NCBI GenBank assembly: GCA_028023455.1
Contig: JAQFVV010006473.1
Coordinates: 608,702 to 672,701, forward strand
Length of the DNA: 64,000 nt
Origin: Epiperipatus broadwayi
Taxonomy: Eukaryota; Onychophora; Udeonychophora; Euonychophora; Peripatidae
Reading direction: 5' to 3'
A program made the position numbers and the translations under genes. Below are positions 41,037 through 53,003 of the stretch, one piece after another (positions within the stretch are counted from its first letter, which is position 1; each line of letters begins with the position of its first letter). A model generated the notes under the pieces. That model ran no database searches. It was not told where the DNA came from and saw nothing but the letters and a program-made list of their open reading frames with translations.

Positions 41037-42854
41037 TATGGTATTAGAGCTGCAACATGAAGAATTATAATCGTTTAATCATTAAATTAATTAGGTTATT
41101 AACAGTTTCATGGATCATTTTTATTATTGGACAAATGAAGTAAAACTCTGAAACTTTTAATTGGTTTTAATTGGTCAAGTGACAAATTCTTTGATACAAA
41201 TATTTTCATCTTTTAATATATATTAATTTCAGTTTTGTTTTCAAAAAGTATATTAATTATTTGTAATGTTAGGAAAGTAAATGAAAGTTATTTCAAAAAT
41301 ATATTTCTATTTGTATTTTATAGAAATATTCAAAAGTGGAAAAATCAAAGAAAACATTACGAGCAAATAGAAGCAATGTAAATGTCATTTAAATCCCTCC
41401 CAGATTTCACGTTACAAATTTTTTAAGAATTTTTTAGGAAAAATTTAAACGTCTTTCTCAAAATAATTATACTTTCAGCATATTATTAAAAAAATACACC
41501 AAAAATACATTATAATGCCAGAAAAATATTCTAAAACATTAAAGTTTGTTTGAAAATCAAATAAACAGCTTGGAACAATCTCAACTCTTGACAAGATGGC
41601 AAAATTGTTGCTATGGCTAGTTTCTTTTTCAATTTACAATCGTGTAAAGTATACAATTTTTTAATAAAACCTTACTACTTTTGTAAAATAACTATATTTT
41701 TAGCAGATTTTATGAAAATTATTTATAATATGTACAAAACATAATAAAAAAACACTCTAAAACATATATTTTCATTTTAGCGGTGAAAAAATATTTAATG
41801 GAATCATCAGCCAATAAGAATTGAGAATAGATTGAGAATAGATTATCCAACCAATCAAAACTGGCCTTATTCTTTTGTTCAACTTAAAATCCTCCTAATA
41901 TTGATTTTTTACTTGTAAAATAATTCAGAAGAGGGCAGCATCTTATAGGTCATGCTCTAAGCTTTAATCTGGGGTATTTTTTCTTCACCGTAACTTGAAA
42001 ATCAACTGAGTTAGAGTGATCTAAAGGTGACAACCGCTATTATGCAGTTTGAGCTATTAAAGTGTTAAATCAAAAACATATTTTAAAATCTACATTAAAA
42101 AAACAATTTAACAAACAAAAATACGAAAAGCATTAATGTGAAGAATAGTTAAAATGCGTGTTTAAATCAAATTGAGTGTGTGTTTGCACATGCATATTCT
42201 GCAAAATCTATTTTAATACATTGTACAAGCTTATACCTGCATTTATATATGTAATCTATATGGATTTGAACTCAGACTTTCACATGACCTATAACTCTCT
42301 CAGTGCCATCTTATATTGCTAACTCATGGTGAAAAGGCAAATAATCACCAATAGATATATTTCATGCTAAACCAGCACTCATTAAAGTATGAAGATTGGT
42401 TATCTTAATATAAAGCTAAGTAGTAATTGTATATATGTGTGGAGATGGTAATCTGAACCAACTGATGAGTGCTGGTTTAGCAGGAAATACATCTTTATTG
42501 GTGATTATTTATCTTTTCAACATGTGTGTGATCAGGTGAGTCAGCAATATAAGATGGCACTGAGAGTTGTAGGTTGTGTGAAAGTCTGAGTTTGAACCCT
42601 GCATATATTACATATATAAATGCAGGTGTAAGCCTGTACAATGTATTAAAATAGATTATACAGCATATGCACGTGCAAACACACACTCAATTTGATTTAA
42701 ACATGCATTTTAACTATTCTTCACATTAATGCTTTTTGTATTTTTTTTGTTAAATTGTTTTTTTTAAATGTAGATTTTAAAATATGTTTTTGATTTAATA
42801 ATCTAATTAATTTAATCATTAAACGATTATAATTCATGTCGCATCTCTAACACC
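41037..42854. mobile_element. Large palindromic element with a split left arm
   Basis: The right half (about 42440-42854) is the reverse complement of the left half, but the left half is in two pieces: 41037-41103 and 42063-42410. The outer piece pairs TTAGAGCTGCAACATGAA (41044) with its complement ending near 42850, plus ATAATCGTTTAATCATTAAA in both. The inner piece pairs CTAAACCAGCACTCAT, AAGCATTAATGTGAAGAATA and others. Rejoined, each arm is about 400 bp around a short loop near 42412-42445. The TIR start resembles the TAGAGCTGCAACG type seen in hAT elements, but I see no clear 8-bp target duplication. Confidence 0.75.
41104..42062. mobile_element. Insertion of about 960 bp inside the palindrome's left arm
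   Basis: This segment has no counterpart in the right arm, whose sequence runs straight from the outer to the inner block. Both edges carry TATTAA (41098-41103 and about 42056-42061), which may be the target duplication. Internally, 41400-41545 and 41630-41770 are diverged direct repeats (for example AAATAATTATACTTTCAGCA against AAATAACTATATTTTTAGCA). ATTGGTTTTAATTGGTC near the left is echoed in inverse by GACCAATCAAAAC-like sequence near 41855. No coding frame. Origin unknown. Confidence 0.6.
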
Positions 42855-42861
42855 ACTTACC

Positions 42862-43168
<307 letters not shown>

Positions 43169-44720
43169 CTTTCCAACTTTTTATTGTGTGAATCATATAA
43201 TAATCCATATATACTATTTAATCCTATATTTTAAAATAAAATATGAGACATTTTTTAATGAAAATTATATATTCAAAATATCATACCACAAGTAAAAAGT
43301 CTTATTCCTCCTTTTTACCCACTGGTTCATGATGGTCCTGTTTCTTTTTTTCTGATTCCAATGTGTACAAACAATTCTTGAAGTAGGGAAGATAAGCATG
43401 AATAATAATTGAGGATTTGAATTCAATCACTTTTGTTTTTAAATCCCGGTATTTTTCTTTCAAGTAAACAAATATATCCAACCTTTTAAAGTAACAGATA
43501 CTTGGTTAATGCAAAAACTGCACATTACTGGTTTTTTATTATTGGTAATAATATATGAAGAGAATTCTTTCACTGACAAAATTCAGGTACATCCATATGA
43601 ATAATAGATGCTAGTGTTTTTTTTCTGAGTCAATAAAGTGGAATTTCAATTGCTTAATATCACATAGCAGTTGAATTAATCAATCTTGTAAAATTCATTA
43701 ATCAGAAATCAAGGGGTTTGTATTCATCACAAATAAATAGATGAAATCCTAGATTTTAACAATTGAATATTTTACAGCTTATTTGCAACACAACAAATTT
43801 GATGTTTTTTTTTATAACACATTTTGCCATTTTCCCTGAAATTTCATCAACAAACTGCTCCAATTGAATGAGGAGACAGGTAGATTTTTATTCTTTCTTT
43901 GTATTACAAATTAATCACTTTTAAAAATAAAATCAATAATTTTAAAGACAAATATGAAAGCATCCATTCTAAGCATGACAAAGTTATAAGCGCTCAAATT
44001 GAAGTGACTTAGTTCTATTTCTAACATATCTTTGTTGATGTTAATGTTATTAATACAACTGCTCATTTAAATTCAAAGATAACTCTTTGGGTTTAATAAA
44101 ATTTATGCCAATTAATAAATTAAATGAAAGCTTTAAAATTTATATGATATTTCCAAGATCTTCTACATTTTTAATAACAAAAAATTAACATGTATATTTA
44201 ATAATATATTCCAATAAACAAATAAATAAACAAACATATATGAAAAATGAATATTTAATTTTGTAATAAGTAAGTTGTTATTGTGAATGTAATAACAAAA
44301 ATGGACACAATAATTAATAATAATGTTTTTATTCAAGTGGTTTATTTTATGATTCTCCTAATTATTTTTCAGTATTCACTTATTTATATTTTCCCTAAAA
44401 TTGATCTCAACCAATTTATGATTTGACACTAATATTAATAGTAAATATCTAGTTAACATTTATACTTCAAGACCTACATTATTCATAAATCAAGTGAAAT
44501 GAAATTAAATAAGCTCTATAAACTTCCTTATTTTTTATATAATGTGATATACAGCTCTAATATGGGCAGATACAATATATACATATATAGTAATACAACA
44601 CTTCTAATAATACATAATACTGGGATTATTTACATCAATGCCTCTCTCTTTTCTATAAGATTTTTTTTGTAAACTTAAAGTAAACTTATTTACACTTCTT
44701 TTTCTGGTTTATATATATAT
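43169..44720. other. Intergenic, nothing recognised
   Basis: AT-rich sequence without a supportable feature. Confidence 0.5.
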
Positions 44721-44721
44721 T

Positions 44722-44999
44722 GTAGTGGAATTAGCAATGATGAGAACCATTTTTTATTAAGAATTTTACTCTAAAATGATTATCTGTTCATCAATGATCA
44801 GTGGAAATCATGTACAATGTGGAGTGACTATAACCTAAAATTTTATTCTATTTGATTATAGCCATTGATAATGACTCGGACAGAAGTTCATATCTAATAC
44901 ATGTCCTCCCAGTGTTTATTGATAGCAGATAATTATTCTCTAGAATAAAATTCATAATAATAACAGTGACTTGAGTTGTTCTCATCATTGATGATTTCT
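44722..44999. repeat. Imperfect palindromic element
   Basis: The left arm (44722-44835) contains AGCAATGATGAGAAC, GAATTTTACTCTA and ATTATCTG. The right arm (44885-44999) carries the complements, ending GTTCTCATCATTGATGATTT. The inner part around 44836-44884 is the loop. Likely a small decayed DNA transposon. Confidence 0.6.
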
Positions 45000-45139
45000 T
45001 TACAAATTTAAATGACTTTTGAATTATTTTCAGGCAGTAAAAAATCTTTTTTTAAAAAATAATTTACCCCTAGAAAGTCTGGCTACTGATTGTAATTAAT
45101 GGTTGTTTAATTATTCTTATGGAGAGTAAAACAAAATAA

Positions 45140-45370
45140 ATGTGTATGAAAAGCATTCATTCACATCTATCTCTACATATATATTATGTGATGATTATAG
45201 TGTTATTTTTAACTGTTATATGTAATGTACAATCTCGATCATCAAAACCATACACAGATACAAAATATTTCAGCAAGCCCATTTTTACCAGATTGCTGAG
45301 CATCATGAAATGTCATGTTGCATCTATCATTTGTTGTATATTTTTATGTCTGTTGCACTCTGTATTGTAA
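45140..45370 (+). CDS. Short frame with a signal-peptide-like start, doubtful
   Basis: A 76-residue frame. Residues 16-32 (VMIIVLFLTVICNVQS) are a hydrophobic run ending in small/polar residues, much like a secretion signal with cleavage before RSSKP. The remaining chain has a few basic residues and a second hydrophobic, cysteine-containing stretch at the C-terminus (SIICCIFLCLLHSVL). It could be a tiny secreted or membrane peptide, or a single exon. It may equally be chance, as AT-rich DNA readily encodes hydrophobic residues. No splice sites, homologue or promoter support it. Confidence 0.12.
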   Translation: MCMKSIHSHLSLHIYYVMIIVLFLTVICNVQSRSSKPYTDTKYFSKPIFTRLLSIMKCHVASIICCIFLCLLHSVL

Positions 45371-45892
45371 AACAACTTGAAATTATCCTGAATATTGCTA
45401 ACCATAATATAATACAAATTAATCTGTTTTCATCCTATATATATATATACACAGTGGATTTTCCATTACAATTTAGCTTAGTCATATATGGTAAAAATCC
45501 CAAATCATGAATGCTATATTAATGCAATGATATTTATATATAATTAGCTTATAACGTAATATATTTTGAATGGCAGATGATATTTATCTTAATTTTAAAT
45601 TATATTTAAAGATATTTTAAAATAATTTATATTTATTGTTGTAAGTCTCAATATAATTAGTAATTTTCCATATATAATAGTGCATTTATAATATTTGTTA
45701 ATTTATGAAAGTTAAAAAGGAGTCTATGAATATGGTAAGTGTTTAGTATGACATGATTGTTTAAATACAATTTAAAAATAAAATCTATTACATTAAGCTA
45801 ATTATATATAAAATTCTGAATGCTTATTATAGAATGATGTTTAAGTGATCACTCACTAGCATATCTGATATATCTAAGCAATAAATGAAACT
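45371..45892. other. Intergenic, nothing recognised
   Basis: AT-rich sequence; no feature seen. Confidence 0.45.

Positions 45893-45953
<61 letters not shown>
45893..45953. repeat. Compound (CA)n(TA)n microsatellite
   Basis: A (CA) run of about 18 bp passes straight into a (TA) run of about 42 bp. Confidence 0.95.
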
Positions 45954-45955
<2 letters not shown>

Positions 45956-48138
45956 TATAGCATTGTTCAAGACATTCTAAATTTGCAACAAAGAATCCTA
46001 GTTAAGTTTTACATTTAATAGCATTACTACCCCTTCCTCTCTCAGATATGTACACATATATAAGATACTTAGAAATATTCACATGTAGATTTTATTTCAT
46101 CATAATCAATTCAATATGTGATTTACTTGATTTCTATTATAATTATATTTCACATGTATGCGGTAATGTTGAAAGTCTGAGTTTAAGTCTCTTCAAAATT
46201 TTATTAATCATAGTAAAACGTTTCACACTACTTTAACATTATTAGTTGACCAATAAAATTATACTGAGTTATAAGTTAATGATCAAAATTGGAAAGCCCC
46301 CTCCCCCTGAAATGCATTAATTTGATTCCATAAATAAAGGTTACATTTTAAAATAAAACAGTCTATTCAATTAAATGAATAACAAAAAAAGTATTTTGCT
46401 TCTTATGTATGCTCACACAAATCCATATACTTTTATATCTATACTTTCAAATTTTATTTATAAATGATAGGGTTATTTCTATTGCTTTTTACTTTGTAAT
46501 GTATTTGAAAATAGGCATAACATATATTTATTAAATTTCACAAAAAAGAGACATGTTTAATTTGTAAAAATTTGATCTAAATAGTAGAAGTGCTAATACT
46601 ACACTCACATAGCACAAATAATATATACACTTATTAGTCTTAAAGTTTGAACTTTATAAAAATATTAACTTTACCAATTCAACACTGCAATTGTTAAACA
46701 ATTTACTATATAAATATTATTTTGTTAGCAGTACAATATTGTATTTTATTATCAATAATTTACTCAAAATATTTTGTGAATATTTTAACCTGAAAATATT
46801 AATGATGTTTTTAATAATACATTGACTGTTAAACAATATTTTGCTAATTTTATTTTAAATTAATTAAATAATTAATCTTAGCTAAAACTTAATTTATAAT
46901 ACATATTCAGATCCAAATTTATTGTAAAATTTATTTTTAATTAAAAAAAGACTATTGAAAAAAAACTACAGAAATGCTCTTATAATTATGCAGTGGATCA
47001 AGAAATTTTATATAGACTCAACTATAAAATAACGTAACAGTTTTTAGAAGCTAAACAAAGCACCAATAGTTTTTTTACTTTATACATAATATATTCCAAA
47101 AAAGTAGAAGTTTATTCTATTACTTTTTTCTAGAGATATATATTGTAAGCATAAGTAATCAATTGGTACCTTGTACCATTGTTAACATAATTCCAGATTA
47201 GTTTTTGTCTATGATCTGAAAATCTCAATATTTCTTATTCCTAAAATTTCATAAGAAAAAAACTAAAATATTATCGGTATCAAGTGTTTGGTGTCTGATA
47301 ATTGTTTATGTTTACAGGGGGATAAAATTAAAGTGGAATAATAAATTGAGTTTTTGCCTTTAAGATTTTTGGCGAAGTTAAGAAGGGCAAAATATTTTGC
47401 AATAAATTTGATGTATAAAAATAATTGGGCATAACAATGGGACCACTTACTAATTATTTAATTAATTTTTTTAAAACACAAAATACCCCTGGATAAATAT
47501 AAAAACTGACTAAAATAATATGTACTTCTTAATAAGAGTAATCCAGATAAACATATTTAAAATAATTAAGATAAACAGGTGACATTTATCGTTTTTTCCT
47601 TAGAAAATAAATAGTAATATTTACACAACAGTAACCATATTATTTAATTATTGTAATATTCACAATTTTGAAAGTATTAATACTGATGGATAACCAAAAT
47701 TCAGACAATAAGCATTATGTTAATAAGAATGTAATTTTGAAATATATAAAATATATATTTGAAATGATTATTTTTTGAATAATAAATAAAAAGTTTCTTT
47801 ATTTAATTTCAATTTCTTTGAAGAAATATTTAATTTATTACTCCAAATTAATTATATATTAATTTTAACATTTATGTGGATATTATTTATATTAATTTGT
47901 TATGACATAATAATTAATTACATCTACATAAAAAATGATAAATCTTTAAAGTACCTAATATCAGTAAGTTTTAAATTAGAAGCAATTATATTTTATGATA
48001 AATACATTAAACTATTTACATGATAGAGTAGACTATTTAATAAAGTATATTATATTACAATAATAATATATGTTTTATGAATGCTCCATTTTAAATATTG
48101 CTACAAATGATTGCTGAATTATAATTTATTTGCAATGA

Positions 48139-48140
<2 letters not shown>
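45954..48140. other. Intergenic, nothing recognised
   Basis: Very AT-rich sequence without a supportable gene or mobile element. Confidence 0.5.

Positions 48141-48221
<81 letters not shown>
48141..48221. repeat. (TA)n microsatellite
   Basis: Uninterrupted dinucleotide run of about 80 bp. Confidence 0.95.
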
Positions 48222-48227
<6 letters not shown>

Positions 48228-48845
48228 GTATTATTAACCATTAACTTATTAAATATGTTTATCACTAGAAATTTAATTATATAAAATTTTGCTCTATTGA
48301 TAACTTTATACTCAAGTTATAGTTATCCATAATTGAAAAAAAAACATTAAAGAAAAACTGGAAATATCAGAAATTAATAATTTTCTAAATTTTTATTTTT
48401 TAATTCACTGTTCAACTACCAGGAATTGTATTTACAAAAGAAAAAGTCACAAACAAATAAGTACCATAATCTTTTTCAGTGAAGTATTTTAACATTTCTA
48501 ACTTAATATTGCTTATAAGTTTATTTTATTAAAAAAGAATGAAGAAAAATAACCTTAAAGTACTTAAAAAACTAAAAGAAGAAATATTTAGCTATAAGCT
48601 ATTTCTATTGTTCATTCATATAAAAAAGAAAGAGTAAGTTATGCAATTATTAGAGAATTTTATTTTTTAACTTTTTTTTTGTTTTATTTCCATTTAAATG
48701 AGGAGGTTGGTTAATGAGAAAAAATATTTCTTCTCATGATAGCTGTCAGAATAGTCTAAATTGAAAAATAATAATTTAGCTATGTTAAACTTATTAAAAG
48801 ATAGACATATATAAAAATGGTACATATAACATAATTTAAAAATAT

Positions 48846-48847
<2 letters not shown>
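48222..48847. other. Intergenic, nothing recognised
   Basis: AT-rich sequence between two microsatellites; no feature seen. Confidence 0.45.

Positions 48848-48940
<93 letters not shown>
48848..48940. repeat. (TAA)n microsatellite
   Basis: About 93 bp of perfect trinucleotide repeat. It produces a false poly-Leu frame on the minus strand. Confidence 0.95.
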
Positions 48941-50024
48941 TTATTTATATGGCATATAGCTGTAAAAAAAAGAAAAAGACAGAAAGAGATAATTCTTTTT
49001 AAAAAAAATAAGATTAAAATCTGTATCACTGAGGAAATTATGCAAAACGTTTTTTATCAATTGGTATACAAATAGAATAATGGTTTTTAAAAACAAGAGG
49101 GTTTAAGGTCTTTATTTCTGAAGAAATTAAGTATTACATATAACATTGTTTATCAAGTACTTTATAAATAAAGACTTTTGTGTATTTACATATTAGCTCT
49201 GCTTTGGTTTTTTAAATGTGCATCAGTCTGCCAATAACTTTCTAATCTTATGATCTCATTAAATAACATGTACACCACAATGTCTAACAAATTTACAGTT
49301 AAAACAGGCCATAAGTCACATTATTTCATGACATTTTTGCAAGATGTAGACAGTTATTGGGATACTGATACATATGTGAAAAGACAGAGTAGCTTTAATC
49401 TGTAACACTAATCACACCAGACCAAACCAGAAAAATTACATTTTTAACAATATGGAAAGTATAAATTTGTACACAAAAAGTAATAAAAACTCATTATAAA
49501 ATGGCACTTTGACCTATTGCAGTCATCTCCCCCACACAAGATATGGCATTTGTGCCACTTCAGCCATTTTCCCCCCTCCATGCATAATACAGCATTCTAC
49601 TGACACAAACATGAGTAGTAATTCCTCAATTTTACTTAAACTTAAAAAATCCTACATATATTAATTCTGGCAGGTTATTAAAAACTGGACACTAAAGCAA
49701 ATTTAATCAATAAGCAATATGGAAGAAAATATTACCATCTATTCACTCGCTTAAAATGAAAGCGTTCTTACTATGCATATATAACAAAAATTGTCATGGC
49801 GAAACAATCATGTCCCTCTACAAAAGACCCCCCAAACATTACTACTTCATTTAAGTACATTCCCCTTGGGAACAAGCAGAAAATTGCAAAAATGTAATCA
49901 TGATATTTACAAATCAAAAAAAACAAAACAAAGACATGTGTTTACTAAATAAATAAAATCTTTATTCATACAATTATTTTCTGCACATGGTTATTTTATT
50001 CCTCATTTATTTATTTCCATCTTG
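48941..50024. other. Intergenic, nothing recognised
   Basis: Less simple sequence than upstream (C runs near 49528 and 49570), but I recognise no gene or transposon. Confidence 0.4.
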
Positions 50025-50069
<45 letters not shown>

Positions 50070-50070
50070 A
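50025..50070. repeat. Compound (TA)n(TG)n microsatellite
   Basis: A TA run of about 20 bp followed by a TG run of about 24 bp, about 80 bp left of LTR element A. Confidence 0.9.
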
Positions 50071-50151
50071 AGTAAGCACACACATATTTTCCTAAATATA
50101 ATCACAATGTAACTTTGGCTTCACCGTGACAATGGTTACAATATATCTAAT

Positions 50152-52281
50152 TGTAATGATCCGGAGATTGACTTAAATGTATCGGCACTACAGGGTGCCA
50201 TCTAGGCATTTGAACCTAGAAAAATTTATAGAGGTAGGCAGATATGTAAGTCCAAAAAAATAATTTTTTCCCTTTTCTTTATTCCGGTCGTTAGCCATGT
50301 CACTAGCTCAGTGGAATAGCAGATATTTATATTTATGAATTCTTATCTAAGAATAATTTTTTAAAAAAGAATAAAATAAGCCACTGCCAGTAATTAGCAC
50401 ACAACATTTATTTATGCACTATATATAAGATTTAAAATTATTTTAGTATTAGCTTTACATTTTAAAATTTAACTTACATTTTTAACTTTGATTTTAATTT
50501 ACACTTTAATTTTTTACAACATTACATTTTAATTTTTTGTAAGTTAAGCACAGATGGGATTATAAAAGCTTGTTTTAATATGTTGAGTATAGATCGGTTA
50601 CATAGATTACAATGGTCAAAAACATTTCAAAATAAACATAAACGATCAAAACATAAAATCATTGATACCGACAATTGCAGAGGGAAATTTATAAGTGACC
50701 CAATAGTATTCACCATAAGATACTTGCATTGTTCACTAATAACTTAAAGACATCCAAATAAATACATTTTAGATACTCACCATGAGGTATCATTATTTAT
50801 CAATGCTATATTTTGATCACCTATAAAAACCAAAAACATAATTAACCGATAATGAATCCATGCAAACGTCTATAAACAACTTAAATTTAATGCATTTTTA
50901 TTTAGTGTTGAGTATGAATAGACTACATAGATTTGCATTTGAAAATAAACATTCTATCCCTATTTAACCCTTAGGCTGAAATTCGTAGTCAAACTGGCGT
51001 CAATTCATCTGATATATCGATGTATTCAATGTAATAAAATGCAGCAACTAAAAAGTCGAGAAGAAATGCACTTTCTTCAGATAGGAATATTACATCTAAC
51101 TGCGAAGAAGAGCAATAAAACAAAACTCCATAGAAAGGAACTGCGTTATCCGACTTATAATTCCTTCCATAGGCAAATGGAAGTGTGTGCATATGTGGCA
51201 ATTCTGCACGTAGCGAGTCAATATTACATCACCTATCCCAATCATCCATATCATCGACCTAGTAATCACGAAACAAATAACCTAAGATTACCTTTCTGCT
51301 ATAGCTTTTGTACAAATCATACAATACATTCATGCCCGCTTAATGGTTAACATTTAGGATTGAACAACGAAACAAAAATCATAATAAAACTTAAAAAACA
51401 AAATTAATAAATGGAAATGATTTTAATTTAAAAAAAATATCAAATAACATTATGTATTGTTTATTTAGTTGGTCGATAGAATTCGGATTATTTGTATTTT
51501 TTTATATGGAAATTTTAATTTAATGTTCATAAATTATAAAAAGTTTCTTAATGGGTTTTTTAAACAGTTCATCTTTATATGATATTATACTGTTTGAACA
51601 TCCATTACCAAGCCATTCCTGAAAAGATTTGGTATCCATTTAGCCATTGTTTTATTTATTCATTCGGAGGTTTTTTTAGTTTAGTTGGTCCACAATGAAA
51701 ACAATAGTTCGTTTCTCTTTCTTGCTTTGAAAACTGAAGGGGATTTGAAGAGTACTTCCTTTCAATCCCTTCTCCTTCACTTCCACACTAACACATATCT
51801 GTCATCATAAATAATCAATTAACTCTTTTATTATCAAACCTTTCCTTATATTAATTTGAAGGATTGAATTTACATTACGTCATCAATGCAATGGTCCTTT
51901 TTCTGAGGTTCGATTCCATAGGGAGCCCTCTTTTTATTTGCTAAAAGTTTCTATTGTTTTCCTATCTGACTGATGTTTTTACATTTAAATGCCCAAGGCT
52001 GGTTTAATTAACTAATTTAAACAATCATTTCCATTTCTGATTAATTAATGTGTTTTCCAAGATTAAAGAGATATTTTTATCTCTAAATCTTTTATGTTTT
52101 TACTTTCAAAATACCTCCTATTTTTAATCAAGTTTTATTTTAATATTTTTTTTTTATCTGTGGATTTATATATACGAGTTTAAGATAATATTTAATTTCA
52201 CTTTAATTCTTAAAGAAAATTTTTAAATGCGAACATGTTTAATAATAAAAAAACATTGTAAAGTCGTCTGTGCTCATTACA
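50152..52281 (-). repeat. LTR element A, left LTR (3' LTR)
   Basis: About 2130 bp, TGTAATGA...TCATTACA. Aligns throughout with 53004-55176, for example ATGATCCGGAGA, GCCATCTAGGCATTTGAACC, GATTCCGGTCGTTAGCC-like, GATGGGATTATAAAAGCTTG, TGATATATCGATGTATTCAA. Short frames inside (51039-51350 on +, 50989-51201 on -) are interrupted in the other copy and are not genes. Confidence 0.85.
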
Positions 52282-53003
52282 TATCAGTAAAGTTGCTTAA
52301 AAAATGATAAAATTTTTTTTTTTACCTAGGGTTAGTAATTACGGTACACGATTAATGCAGACATTTACAAAACATCCGGTTAGTAATTTTACAAAAAGAC
52401 TATACAATATACGAGAAAAAAAATGTTGGCTATCATTTTTCAAGGACCATTTATGTTTACACCTCTTCCACCTGAGAATTCTATTTTATTTTATACATTA
52501 TATTTTTACTCATGGCATGACAAGCAAATTATTTAAATTATTTAGAAAGGTTGCATTGAAGTAAATATATTTTGAAAGATAATGGCTTTATGCGTGTATA
52601 TTTGCAGCACAATTATAAATACCACCAACTTATTTATGATTTATTGAAATGCTTATATAGGATTACACTGAAGTAAATTCCCAAATGTACTCTCCGTAAG
52701 GTACCACATTTACCATCATAAACCGACGTGGCTGTGCGCTTCTATACACATTAAAGCATAATTTATATTAACAAAAAAAAAATATCAATTGCAACCTTTT
52801 GACTTTCTTTTTACAAAATACAGTTTAAAATTATTTATTCTTTCTCACGTTTAATATATATGTGCAATTTCTTTTGGCAGTGCTTTATAAGATTTTAGGT
52901 ATAATACTTTATGTAACAGTAAAAATATTTCATTTTGAAAAAAGAAATTTACTCAGAGTATATGTGGTTTTTATTAATAGATCGCCCAAGTTGGGTGGCC
53001 AGT
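52282..53003 (-). other. LTR element A internal region
   Basis: About 720 bp with no gag or pol similarity. The + strand frame at 52304-52564 is on the wrong strand for the inferred orientation and matches nothing. The only recognisable functional site is the primer-binding-site-like sequence at its right edge. Confidence 0.6.
52981..53001 (-). promoter_or_regulatory. Primer-binding-site-like sequence, element A
   Basis: On the + strand, CGCCCAAGTTGGGTGGCCA lies two bases left of the second LTR. It ends in CCA and closely resembles the 3' end of tRNA-Lys (GCCCCACGTTGGGCGCCA). Read on the minus strand it is a TGGCCACCCAACTTGGG primer site two bases after the 5' LTR, the usual place. Confidence 0.5.

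Noticed and set aside
42461-42490. CTGATGA ... GAAA with a TGCT/AGCA stem, resembling a hammerhead core
   Set aside because: The base before GAAA is G where C should pair with the G after CTGATGA, and the sequence is already explained as part of the palindrome's arm.
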